From Ensifer sesbaniae (GTDB lineage Bacteria; Pseudomonadota; Alphaproteobacteria; Rhizobiales; Rhizobiaceae), in NCBI RefSeq assembly GCF_013283665.1, contig NZ_JABEKU010000001.1, positions 868,001 to 932,000 on the forward strand: a DNA stretch of 64,000 nucleotides, in the 5' to 3' direction. Under the pieces are notes generated by a model that made no database searches, had not been told where the DNA came from, and worked only from the letters and a program-made list of their open reading frames with translations. The translations under genes and the position numbers were made by a program. Within the stretch, counting starts at the first letter, position 1; every line of letters starts with the position of its first letter. Positions 19,194 through 27,070 of this stretch are shown here, piece after piece.

Positions 19194-19607
19194 ATGAAGA
19201 CGCGTTCGCAGAAGCTCAAGCGCCTGGTCGCCGTCCAGCGCCATCTCGAACAGATGGCCGAGGCCGACTATGTCGAGATGGTGCGGCAGCGCGAAGTGCT
19301 GGCCGAGACGATCGACGTGGTCGTCGACGCCATGGGCTCGGCCCACCCGATGCACCGCATGTTTTCCGGGCACTATTCCTCGCAGGTCGGGCGCCTCGTG
19401 CAGAAGGACCAGATGCTACTCGGCATCCAGCAGACGCACGAAGCGCGGATGCTGAGGGAGCGGGCAAAGGCCGATCGGCTTGAGGAAAACATGAAGGAAG
19501 CGCGGCAATCCGAAGAGCGCGAAGAGGCCGACAACTCCATCTATGACCTGATCGATCAACACCTTACCGGACAGGCGCCAGCTTCCGGTAAGGTTGACGG
19601 GCGATAG
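19194..19607 (+). CDS. FliJ-like coiled-coil protein
   Basis: 137 residues, cytoplasmic, almost entirely helical and charged (KTRSQKLKRLVAVQRHLEQM, KDQMLLGIQQTHEARMLRER). Size, coiled-coil nature and place next to the export gate genes suggest FliJ, the export chaperone/stalk that links FliI to FlhA. FliJ evolves fast, so motif support is thin. GGAGG precedes the start; immediately follows fliR, so co-expressed with the gate. Confidence 0.6.
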   Translation: MKTRSQKLKRLVAVQRHLEQMAEADYVEMVRQREVLAETIDVVVDAMGSAHPMHRMFSGHYSSQVGRLVQKDQMLLGIQQTHEARMLRERAKADRLEENMKEARQSEEREEADNSIYDLIDQHLTGQAPASGKVDGR

Positions 19608-19709
19608 TACGCCATCCGGGGATGCTCCGACGGTGGAGCGATGCCGGTCCGACTATTGCTTTGTGCATCGCCGCCGGTCGATGCAGGCTCGATCTTGAGG
19701 GGATTCGTC

Positions 19710-20258
19710 ATGGCCATCTCTCCGCCCAGCGACTTGGTGATGGATGTCGTGCGCGCCGCCGACCCGACCGAAGTGCAGGAAGCGCAGGCGCGGTTGAAGG
19801 CTAATCGCGCCGCGTTCAAGGCGACGAGCCTTGCGGAGAATGGCAACGGGTTTGCCGCCGCCGTCAATATCCTCAATTCTTCCGAAGGGTCGACCGGGCT
19901 CGGCGACATCAACAATCGTGTCGAGCAGAAGAAGATTCCCGAAACCTATCGCAAGTTCGAGGCCATGGTGCTGCAGAACTTCGTGAAATCGATGTTGCCG
20001 ACGGACAGCGAAAACGTCTTCGGCAAGGGGACGGCCGGCGACATCTGGAAAAGCATGATGGCCGAACAGATCGGTGACGTCCTGTCGAAGAACGGCGGGA
20101 TCGGCATCGCCGATCAGTTGGCGAGCGGCAGCGCGACAGACCGGGTCCAGGCCTCGCTCGACGGCAACAGCCGGAACCTCGCCGCAAGCCTCGTGCAGGA
20201 ATACGAGCGCAAGACGCTGACCGGCTTTGCGACCGACGACAAGAACAAGCGGGCCTAG
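19710..20258 (+). CDS. flgJ: Rod-binding protein FlgJ, single-domain form
   Basis: 182 residues from ATG 19710 (RBS GAGGGG upstream); longer in-frame starts lack support. The C-terminal part has the rod-binding domain (RKFEAMVLQNFVKSMLPTD, GTAGDIWKSMMAEQIGDVL, GGIGIADQLA). It scaffolds rod assembly in the periplasm. The peptidoglycan-hydrolase half found in enteric FlgJ is absent; the SLT protein at 9351 may supply that activity. A RIME-like repeat follows directly. Confidence 0.85.
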   Translation: MAISPPSDLVMDVVRAADPTEVQEAQARLKANRAAFKATSLAENGNGFAAAVNILNSSEGSTGLGDINNRVEQKKIPETYRKFEAMVLQNFVKSMLPTDSENVFGKGTAGDIWKSMMAEQIGDVLSKNGGIGIADQLASGSATDRVQASLDGNSRNLAASLVQEYERKTLTGFATDDKNKRA

Positions 20259-20372
20259 AGCGGAATGAGGAAAAGTGTATGCGGCTTTTCGCCCGCATCC
20301 CGCTCTAATTCATAGGAATCGATCATGTTTATGATTTGGGCCGATCCGACCCAAATCATCGTGATCCAATTG
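20257..20372. repeat. RIME1-like intergenic mosaic element
   Basis: Two palindromes in about 110 bases. The first pairs GAGCGG (about 20258) with CCGCTC (about 20306) around a G/C-rich core (CGGCTTTTCGCCCG). The second is a perfect 10-bp inverted repeat ATGATTTGGG (20331-20340) / CCCAAATCAT (20350-20359) with a 9-base loop. Size and structure match RIME1 elements described in Rhizobiaceae. It lies between flgJ and the next operon gene, so it could act as an mRNA processing or attenuation site. Confidence 0.75.
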
Positions 20373-20383
20373 GGAGTTGATTG

Positions 20384-20752
20384 ATGGAAGCTGTGGCATC
20401 CAATGACGTCCGGATCCAGAACGTGCTCGGGCGACTGGAAATGATCCTCGACAACGAGAACAGCCGAATCGGCATCGACCCGGAATTCGACATCAAGACG
20501 TCGAACGCGCACAAGAGCCGTTGCCTCTACGAACTGACGATGTTGCATCGCGACATGCAGCCGGGAGAGACCTCGTCGACTTTCGCCTCGCACGCCCGTC
20601 ATCTTCGCGACAAGCTGGCGATCAACTCGCAGAAGGTGGAAGCGCATCTCGAAGCGGTGCGTTCCGTCGTCGATCTCCTGAAGACCGCCGCACAGGATGC
20701 CGATGCGGACGGCATCTATTCCGAAGCGCAGTTCCGCTATAGCGATTTCTGA
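20384..20752 (+). CDS. FlgN-like small flagellar protein, function unproven
   Basis: 122 residues from ATG 20384, soluble and helical. N-terminal helix RIQNVLGRLEMILDNENSRI resembles the start of FlgN, the chaperone for FlgK and FlgL, and the length fits; the rest (KSRCLYELTMLHRDM, HLRDKLAINSQKVEAHLEAV) is a second helical pair as in FlgN. Location at the end of the operon that encodes flgK and flgL supports this. No catalytic motif seen. The stop overlaps the next ATG by one base. Confidence 0.5.
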   Translation: MEAVASNDVRIQNVLGRLEMILDNENSRIGIDPEFDIKTSNAHKSRCLYELTMLHRDMQPGETSSTFASHARHLRDKLAINSQKVEAHLEAVRSVVDLLKTAAQDADADGIYSEAQFRYSDF

Positions 20753-21318
20753 TGCTGAAGCTCATTCTCACCGGGGTCTGGGTCTGCGCGGTCACGCTTG
20801 GATCGGTCTATTTCTCGATGCAGAGCGCCTCGGCGCCCGCCGTCCCGGACGGCGAGGCCGCCCGGCGCGCATCAGAGCAATATGTTCCCGGTGAGATGAT
20901 CACCATTCCGGTCATCAGGGAAGGCTCCGTCCAGGGCTATTTCCTCACCAAGCTTTCCTTCTCGGCGACCAAGGCGGGGATCAACAATCTTCGTGCCCCG
21001 CTCCGGCAGATGGTCACCGACGAGCTCTACGATCTGCTCGTCGGCTCGAAGTTCATCGACGTTGCCGATACCGGCACCTTCGATCTGCCGACTTTCAAGA
21101 CCACGGTGAAGGATGGCCTGAACAAGAAGCTCGGCGAAGAGGTCATTACCGAGGTACTTGTCGAGCAGCTCGAATACCTCACCAAGGACGACGTCAAGCG
21201 CGTCGCCAACAGCCAGAACGTGCCGCGGCAGAAGCCGGTTCCGATCGTCGACAAGAACGGCAATGTTGCCAGCGACAAGCTGCCGGAAGGCGCCGTCAAG
21301 GCAAGCAGCACGCATTGA
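20752..21318 (+). CDS. FliL-like membrane-anchored protein, function unproven
   Basis: 188 residues. One N-terminal transmembrane helix (LILTGVWVCAVTLGSVYF) then a periplasmic domain with VQGYFLTKLSFSATK, LRAPLRQMVTDELYDLL, FKTTVKDGLNKKL, ITEVLVEQLEYL. This strand-helix-helix-strand order is the FliL/stomatin-like plan, in which the domain rings the stator. It is not a canonical FliL; the S. meliloti fliL lies before fliP, upstream of the flagellins. Last gene of the flagellar cluster, translationally coupled to the FlgN-like gene. Confidence 0.5.
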   Translation: MLKLILTGVWVCAVTLGSVYFSMQSASAPAVPDGEAARRASEQYVPGEMITIPVIREGSVQGYFLTKLSFSATKAGINNLRAPLRQMVTDELYDLLVGSKFIDVADTGTFDLPTFKTTVKDGLNKKLGEEVITEVLVEQLEYLTKDDVKRVANSQNVPRQKPVPIVDKNGNVASDKLPEGAVKASSTH

Positions 21319-21442
21319 CCGGAGAAAAGCGGGCGCTTGGCCGCTCGCTTTCCGATCTCGATCATTTCCTTTTGACGTTACGAATTCTGGAGGGAAGCCG
21401 TTCCGGGCTTTCCTGCAAACGCTGTTCGGAACCCTGCTTCCG

Positions 21443-22465
21443 TCAGTTTTTCTCAGGGTTGCGGTACTGTTCGTTGACGAGGCCGAACTCTGCCATCAAC
21501 CGGCCGAGTGCCACATAGAAGTGGTAGAGCCCGGCGCCTGCCAAGCCGCTCTTGCTCCAAAGCTCGAGGCCGCGCGGGACCGATGCACCGAGCAGTGCCA
21601 AGGATTTGCCGAAGGTTTTCATTCGCCCGCGGAAGCTCGGGTCGCGCCGATGTTCGAGCATCGTCGAGATCGCGCCGTTGCGCAGGCTGCGCGCGCGAAT
21701 CCAGGATGCGCTGGTTCGGCGTGCCGGCACGGTCTCGGCGACCCAGGCATCGGCAGCCCAGGCGAAGCAGAATCCCTGTTCCTTGCTCCGGCTGTAGAAA
21801 TCCGCGTCGCCGCCGCCGATGAAATTGAATGCCGGGTCCAGGAACGGCCGCGGCATGGTGTCGAGCACGGGCCGGGTAATGAGCACGTTGCCGGAGGAAT
21901 AGAGGATCGGCACCGGCCCGGTCGTATCATAGTGGGGCGTGAAAACCGGATGGCGCTTCCATTTCTGCCCCCCGTCACCCTCGAAGACCGGGAGTTGCGG
22001 CCCCCCGACCATGTCCGCCCCCGTCGTTTCCTGTACCGTGATGAGGCAATCGAGCCACTCGGGTGCCGCAATCTCGTCGTCATCGATGATCGCGATCGCC
22101 TTGAGATTCGGATAGGTCTCGAGCGCCATCGACCAGCCGGCATTGTAGGCATGGCAGTTGCCGCGCTGGTGCGCGACGATGACGATCGATTCGGATGGAT
22201 GGCCCAGGAAAAAGTCCTTGGCGGCCTGAGCGCCGGCCAAGCCTTCATCGTCGTTCTCCACCACGACGGTGGCAAAGGAGACGTCAGGCCTCTGGGAAAC
22301 AATGGTTTTCAGCGTCTTGACGACGTGTTCGGGCCGGCGGAACGTCGGCAGCACGACGACGATTTCGATGTCGCCGGCATCTTCCAGTTCTGTCCGGAAA
22401 TAGACGGAAATGTCCTGGCCGGTCGACGTCATGGCGAAACCTGTGCAAGCAAAATTGACGGTCAA
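21443..22465 (-). CDS. Family 2 glycosyltransferase
   Basis: 340 residues from TTG 22465, chosen because AGGAAG lies 10 bases before it; ATG at 22432 would give 329. GT-A fold: IEIVVVLPTFRRPEHV at the nucleotide-binding strand, DDDE as the metal-binding DXD (KAIAIIDDDEIAAPEW), and GGGDADFYSR in the acceptor loop. Uses a nucleotide sugar to extend a glycan, cytoplasmic or membrane-peripheral. Divergent from the GT4 gene and convergent with the flagellar operon; first gene of the polysaccharide cassette. Confidence 0.85.
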   Translation of the reverse strand: MTVNFACTGFAMTSTGQDISVYFRTELEDAGDIEIVVVLPTFRRPEHVVKTLKTIVSQRPDVSFATVVVENDDEGLAGAQAAKDFFLGHPSESIVIVAHQRGNCHAYNAGWSMALETYPNLKAIAIIDDDEIAAPEWLDCLITVQETTGADMVGGPQLPVFEGDGGQKWKRHPVFTPHYDTTGPVPILYSSGNVLITRPVLDTMPRPFLDPAFNFIGGGDADFYSRSKEQGFCFAWAADAWVAETVPARRTSASWIRARSLRNGAISTMLEHRRDPSFRGRMKTFGKSLALLGASVPRGLELWSKSGLAGAGLYHFYVALGRLMAEFGLVNEQYRNPEKN

Positions 22466-22527
22466 TACAACAAATCTTCCTAAACAGATGCTGAACCCGT
22501 CCGGCGGATTTTGAAAGGGGGCTTTAA

Positions 22528-23826
22528 GTGCTCTTTCACCTCATGCTGCTAAGGAAGTGCCCAGCTCCATTCATGACGTGTGGCAAAATGCATCTTGTCC
22601 TGGTTTCTTCGCTCGTTCCCGTCGCCAATCCGGCGTCCGGATTCGACATCGCCAACCGGGCCGTGCTTGACGGTCTGCGTGCGCTCGGTCACCGGGTCAC
22701 CGTCATTGGTTTTCTCCAGCCGGGACGCACGCCCGCGCACGATTGCGAGATGCATCTCCTCGGCGAGCTCGAGGTCACCAATGCCCGGGTCGGCACGCTT
22801 CAGAAGCTGCGCTGGCTCGCGACCGCCTTCCTCAACCGCACGTCGGTTTCATCCGGCAAGATGCTCACGGTATCGGCAAACCGGATTCAGTCGATCCTCT
22901 ACAGCCTCGCCCCGTTCGATGGGCTGGTGCTCAACTCGGTGCAATTGCCGGCTGCATTCGCGCAGGTCTTCCGACCCTATCCGTCGATCTATGTCGCGCA
23001 CAATGTCGAGGCGGATTCCGCTTTCGAGAACGCCGAGCGGGCAAAGGGAACCATCGAGCGCTTTCTCTTCCGGCGCGAAGCGCAATATCTCGAACACTAC
23101 GAGCAGCACCTGGCGCACAATGCGGTCGCCGTCTGGACTTTTGCCGAGGCGGATCGTTTCGGCTTCGGCCGCGCCGTCAGTGAGCGGGCCTTCGTTCTGC
23201 CGCTGGTAACGGGTTGGGGCACGCCGATGGCCCCGGCCGGCGAACCGGATCAACACCCCGGTCACGATCTCGGCCTGATCGGCACGTGGAGCTGGCGGCC
23301 GAACAGGCTGGGCCTCGACTGGTTCCTCACCGAGGTTGTACCGCATCTGCCGGAGGACATGTCGATCGCGATCGCCGGTCAGTTGGATGGCGTGCCTTCG
23401 GTCTCTCACCCGGGCGTCCGTTTCGTCGGGCGGGTGCCGGAGGCGCGAGCCTTCATAACCGAAAGCGCGGTCATCCCGCTCATCAGCCGCGGCGGCACCG
23501 GCGTGCAGCTGAAGAGCCTCGAGACCTTTGAACTCGGCATGCCCTGCGTGGCAACGCAGGCGTCGTTGCGTGGCATCGATGCGGTTCCCGACAATTGCTC
23601 CGCGGCCGACGATCCCTCGGAATTCGCGCGGCTTCTGGTCGACAAGGTCGCAAGAGCGCGTGCCGGCGACCGTCAACGTCTCGACGGCTCGGCCTTCCAT
23701 CGTGCCCAGAAAGTGAGACTGATGCGGGTGATGCGCAATGTGCTGGTGGGCTTTGCGCCTGCGAGCGCCGCGGAGGGGCCGTCGCCACCGCCGGACTTGA
23801 CGGTCCATGAAGGGGGGCGGTCGTGA
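22528..23826 (+). CDS. Family 4 (GT-B) glycosyltransferase
   Basis: 432 residues from GTG 22528 (GGGGG 6-7 bases upstream); the domain proper begins at MHLVLVSSLVPVAN, so an ATG at 22588 is also possible. Rossmann-like halves: N-terminal SGFDIANRAVLDGLRALGH, then YVAHNVEAD; C-terminal LIGTWSWRPNRLGLDWF and the donor-binding GTGVQLKSLETFELGMPCVA, typical of GT4 enzymes. The stop overlaps the next start (GTGA). Same-strand partner of the WecG-type gene. Confidence 0.85.
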   Translation: MLFHLMLLRKCPAPFMTCGKMHLVLVSSLVPVANPASGFDIANRAVLDGLRALGHRVTVIGFLQPGRTPAHDCEMHLLGELEVTNARVGTLQKLRWLATAFLNRTSVSSGKMLTVSANRIQSILYSLAPFDGLVLNSVQLPAAFAQVFRPYPSIYVAHNVEADSAFENAERAKGTIERFLFRREAQYLEHYEQHLAHNAVAVWTFAEADRFGFGRAVSERAFVLPLVTGWGTPMAPAGEPDQHPGHDLGLIGTWSWRPNRLGLDWFLTEVVPHLPEDMSIAIAGQLDGVPSVSHPGVRFVGRVPEARAFITESAVIPLISRGGTGVQLKSLETFELGMPCVATQASLRGIDAVPDNCSAADDPSEFARLLVDKVARARAGDRQRLDGSAFHRAQKVRLMRVMRNVLVGFAPASAAEGPSPPPDLTVHEGGRS

Positions 23827-24638
23827 CGAAGACCGTTGCCCTAAACAACGTTTCTCTGTCGCGGCGTCTGATCCTCGGAATGCCGGTCGTCGATCTCGGT
23901 TGGGCGAAGGCGTTCGCCTTCGCTGCCGAAGCGCTTTCGCGGCCGAGCGGGCAAACGGTCCTCGCCTTCCTCAATGCGAACAATGCCAACCTGATGATGC
24001 GTGACGCGGAGTACCGGGCGGCGCTGGCGCGCCAAGTGGTCTTTCCGGATGGGCACGGTGTCGATATCGCTTCCTATCTTTTTTACGGCCGCATGTTTCC
24101 TGCCAATCTGAATGGCACGGACTTCGTGCCGGCATTGCTGACCTATGTCGAGAGGCCGCTGCGCATCGCGATGATCGGTGCGCGGCCGAAAGTGCTCGCG
24201 CGCGCCGCCGAGAACTTTCGCGCGCATGCGCCGTGGCACGAGTTCGTGCCGGTTTCGGATGGCTTCTTCGACCGCGAACGGTCGCGGGAGATTCTCGCTG
24301 AAGTCCGCGCGTCGAAGGCCGATATCCTGTTGGTCGCGATGGGCAGTCCGGGCCAGGAGAAATGGGTCGATGCCCATGTCGGCCCCCAGGATGCCCGGCT
24401 CGTCATCACCGTCGGTGCGCTTTTTGATTTCGTTGCGCAGGAGTTTCCGCGGGCGCCGAAATTCCTGCGCCGGCTGCGGCTGGAATGGTTCTTTCGCCTG
24501 GCGATGGAACCGCGGCGCATGTGGCGCCGCTACGTTCTCGGAAACCCGCTTTTCCTGTGCCATGTCCTCTGGCACAAATTATCGGGACGTTCGCGCGATA
24601 CGATCGCCGACACCAGCCTTCGAACGGGAACATCGTGA
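23823..24638 (+). CDS. WecG/TagA/CpsF-family glycosyltransferase
   Basis: 271 residues, GTG start overlapping the previous stop. Family hallmarks: NANNANLMMRDAEYRAAL, FPDGHGVDIAS with the catalytic-type Asp, MIGARP, and LLVAMGSPGQEKWVD. Members add N-acetylmannosamine-type or glucose-type sugars to lipid-linked intermediates in polysaccharide synthesis; the exact sugar is unknown here. The C-terminal Arg-rich helix (RRLRLEWFFRLAMEPRRMWRR) should bind the membrane. Confidence 0.88.
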   Translation: MTKTVALNNVSLSRRLILGMPVVDLGWAKAFAFAAEALSRPSGQTVLAFLNANNANLMMRDAEYRAALARQVVFPDGHGVDIASYLFYGRMFPANLNGTDFVPALLTYVERPLRIAMIGARPKVLARAAENFRAHAPWHEFVPVSDGFFDRERSREILAEVRASKADILLVAMGSPGQEKWVDAHVGPQDARLVITVGALFDFVAQEFPRAPKFLRRLRLEWFFRLAMEPRRMWRRYVLGNPLFLCHVLWHKLSGRSRDTIADTSLRTGTS

Positions 24639-25528
24639 ACGGTCAGACCATGCGCACTGCGGTTGTCACAGCGTCCTATGCGAACGATTTCGAGCGGTGC
24701 CGGCTCATGTGCGAAAGCATGGACCGCAAGCTCCAGGGCGACTGGAAGCACTATCTGCTGGTCGCCGACTTCGACGTCGCGCTCTTCCGGCAACTGGAAG
24801 GGGCGCGGCGGGTGGTCGTCAGCGAGCGCGATCTGTTGCCCTGGTGGTTGCATCCGGTCACGGATCCCTTGTCCGCCGGCCGCAGGAAAGTGTGGCTTAG
24901 TCCTTTCGGCCTGCCGCTGCGTGGCTGGCACGCACAACAGCTTCGTCGTCTGGCGCTCGCGCGCCATATCGACGAGGCAACGATGTTTGCGGTCGACTCC
25001 GATGTCGTCTTCCTGCGTCCCTTCGATCCCGCCAGCCTCTGGCACGCGGATCGGTTGACGCTCTACCGCAAGGATGGAGCGATCGACGCGCATATGCGTT
25101 CCAACCATCTCGCGTGGCTCGCCCATTCCGACCGCCTTCTCGGCATTGGTCCCTATCGGCTGCCGGCCAACGACTACATCAACACGCTGATCGGCTGGCG
25201 CACGGACACGTGCCGGAAACTGCTGGACCATATCGAGGCGCGGCACGGGCGGAACTGGGTGCGGGCGATGACACGCACGCGTGCCTTCTCCGAATGCACG
25301 ATCTATGGCCGCTTCGTCGACGAGGTGCTCGCCGGGGAGGGGCATGTGCCCTCCGATGCCGCGCTCTGCCACGTGCTCTGGTTCGAGGACAGTTACCGGC
25401 AGGACCTTGCCGGCCTCAGGGATTTCCTGAAGGACATGGCGCCCCACCAGATCGGCATCGGCGTTCAATCCTTCGTCGGGCACGACCTCGACGACATCCG
25501 CCGGGCGGTCGTCGAACTCGCCGCCTGA
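24635..25528 (+). CDS. GT-A-like protein of unknown specificity (DUF6492-like)
   Basis: 297 residues from GTG 24635 (overlap GTGA with the previous gene); an ATG at 24650 is an alternative. Has RTAVVTASYANDFERCRLM at the N terminus and a DXD-like AVDSDVVFLRPFDP, both seen in conserved glycosyltransferase-like proteins of rhizobial polysaccharide loci. HAQQLRRLALARHI and NTLIGWR follow. Probably a nucleotide-sugar enzyme; donor and acceptor unknown. Third in a coupled GT4-WecG-DUF row. Confidence 0.65.
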   Translation: MNGQTMRTAVVTASYANDFERCRLMCESMDRKLQGDWKHYLLVADFDVALFRQLEGARRVVVSERDLLPWWLHPVTDPLSAGRRKVWLSPFGLPLRGWHAQQLRRLALARHIDEATMFAVDSDVVFLRPFDPASLWHADRLTLYRKDGAIDAHMRSNHLAWLAHSDRLLGIGPYRLPANDYINTLIGWRTDTCRKLLDHIEARHGRNWVRAMTRTRAFSECTIYGRFVDEVLAGEGHVPSDAALCHVLWFEDSYRQDLAGLRDFLKDMAPHQIGIGVQSFVGHDLDDIRRAVVELAA

Positions 25529-25540
25529 AGTTCGGCGGCG

Positions 25541-26806
25541 TCAGATGACGCGTTCGGCCGGTTTCCTGAGTGCCGTGTAGGTCAGCGCGAAAGACAGGGC
25601 GTAGAGCGCCAAGAAGATCGCGTTGAGCGTCGGCGCCCATGCTGCAACGTCCGTCGTTGTCCGCAGCAGCAGCACCAGCAGGGCCACCTTGACCACACCG
25701 GCGATCAGCAGGTTGAGCATGCGCCGCACCGTCCGGCCCGTCGCATAGAGCAGTTCGGAGTGATATTCGATCAGGTTGCGGAACGAGGGAACGAGAAGGA
25801 CCATCGCGACGATCGGAGCGGCGGCAGAGACGTTGTGGCCGAGGCCGTTCGGGAAGATCCATAGATAGAGAGCCATGATCGCGATTGCCGCGAGCGAAGC
25901 CAAGGCCACCAGAAGTTCGATCGACAATCTGGTCCGCCAGCGCGCGATCGCCTCGGGCGTGCGCATGATGCGCTGGACGAGCAGGGTATTGAACGACCTG
26001 ACCGGCAGCGCCGTCAGGTCGGCAAGCCGCATCAGGATGGCATAAAGGCCGGAGACTGCCGGACCGCCGATGGCAAGCACGGCGATCTTGTCGAATTCCG
26101 ACTGGATGTAGAACAGCACCTCGGCACCGGCGACCGAGACGGAATCCGCCCAGCGCCGAAAATAGAGCCTGGGCTTCCAGCGCAGCCGGACGCGAGGGTA
26201 GAACCATAAAAGCGCCACGGCGAGGCCAAGCGCATTGGCGGCCAGGTAGAAATAGGACCATGCCTCAAGCGTCTTCCAGGATAGGAGAGCTAAGAGCGAT
26301 GCGGCGCCGGTGCGGATCGCCGTGCCGATCACTACGAGCAACGCCCCACGGCCGAAGCGGCCGAGGCCGTTCAGCACGATGACGGCGGTTTCCAATCCGC
26401 GCCAGCAGATGATTTCGGCCAGCATGAAGGCAGAAAAGGCGCTCGCCGTCATGTCCTGGGAAAACAGGGCGACAAAGGTAACCGCACAAATGGCGGCAAT
26501 CAGCGGCAGCGAGATCACCGCGCCGACGAGGAAGCCGGCGCTGTAGGTTCCGACCAGCAGGGGCTTTACAGTCGCGACCCGATAGAGCGGCGACATGAAG
26601 CCGAAGGCCAGCACGCGCGAGATCATGATGCCGGCTGCCGATGCCGTGGCAAAAAGACCAAAATCGGCGATGGCAAGCGTGTTCGCGACGGCGATGAAGT
26701 AGACGAGCGACAGCACGAGCCGCCCGGCCGAACCTCCGGTCATGGAGAGGTAGGCGTGGATCAGCGCCCGGTGGCGGAGGTAAAGCGCTTTGACGCGATG
26801 AGGCAC
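25541..26806 (-). CDS. Wzx-like polysaccharide flippase / MATE-like exporter
   Basis: 421 residues from GTG 26806 (GGAAC upstream). The frame stays open to 27010 but the extra residues are basic and show no membrane character. About 12 hydrophobic segments (for example SAGRLVLSLVYFIAVANTLA, VGAVISLPLIAAICAVTFVA, VALLVLLLRTTTD) fit the O-antigen/polysaccharide transporter fold that flips lipid-linked units to the periplasm. Convergent with the GT genes and divergent from the GumC-like gene, so it probably forms a unit of its own. Confidence 0.78.
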   Translation of the reverse strand: MPHRVKALYLRHRALIHAYLSMTGGSAGRLVLSLVYFIAVANTLAIADFGLFATASAAGIMISRVLAFGFMSPLYRVATVKPLLVGTYSAGFLVGAVISLPLIAAICAVTFVALFSQDMTASAFSAFMLAEIICWRGLETAVIVLNGLGRFGRGALLVVIGTAIRTGAASLLALLSWKTLEAWSYFYLAANALGLAVALLWFYPRVRLRWKPRLYFRRWADSVSVAGAEVLFYIQSEFDKIAVLAIGGPAVSGLYAILMRLADLTALPVRSFNTLLVQRIMRTPEAIARWRTRLSIELLVALASLAAIAIMALYLWIFPNGLGHNVSAAAPIVAMVLLVPSFRNLIEYHSELLYATGRTVRRMLNLLIAGVVKVALLVLLLRTTTDVAAWAPTLNAIFLALYALSFALTYTALRKPAERVI

Positions 26807-27070
26807 GGCCGACGTTCCAATAGCGCGTTTTCCTCGGGGGCGATGGACGCGCTCTATCTCTTTGTTTTTACGCAGTTCCGATGCAGGGCCTGCAGTGCCT
26901 TCTACTGGAACGGCTCTCCGTCGACGGTCATAGCCGGGAAAGCTTAATAAGGCGTGAGATCGGCCTGGTTGCACCCGCTGATCTGCCGAAATTAACCATT
27001 TGTTTTCCATGTTTGCTTAGCTTGGCTTCACTATTCGGAATTCGCCGTCTCGGCAGCCGCGGGATCAGTC
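26807..27070. other. Divergent intergenic region between the Wzx-like and GumC-like genes
   Basis: No gene identified. The AT-rich stretch ATTAACCATTTGTTTTCCATG (about 26992-27011, shown shortened as ATTAACCATTTG) probably holds the promoter of the GumC-like gene. An in-frame N-terminal extension of the flippase reading frame crosses it without domain support. Confidence 0.3.

Noticed and set aside
21158-22483. 441-codon plus-strand frame opposite the GT2 gene
   Set aside because: GT2 has DXD and other motifs on the minus strand; the plus frame has none.
26781-26793. AglR-like box TAAAGCGCTTTGA at the start of the Wzx-like gene
   Set aside because: It lies just inside the predicted coding region near the GTG start, lacks the first C, and the gene has no link with alpha-glucosides; chance match is likely.
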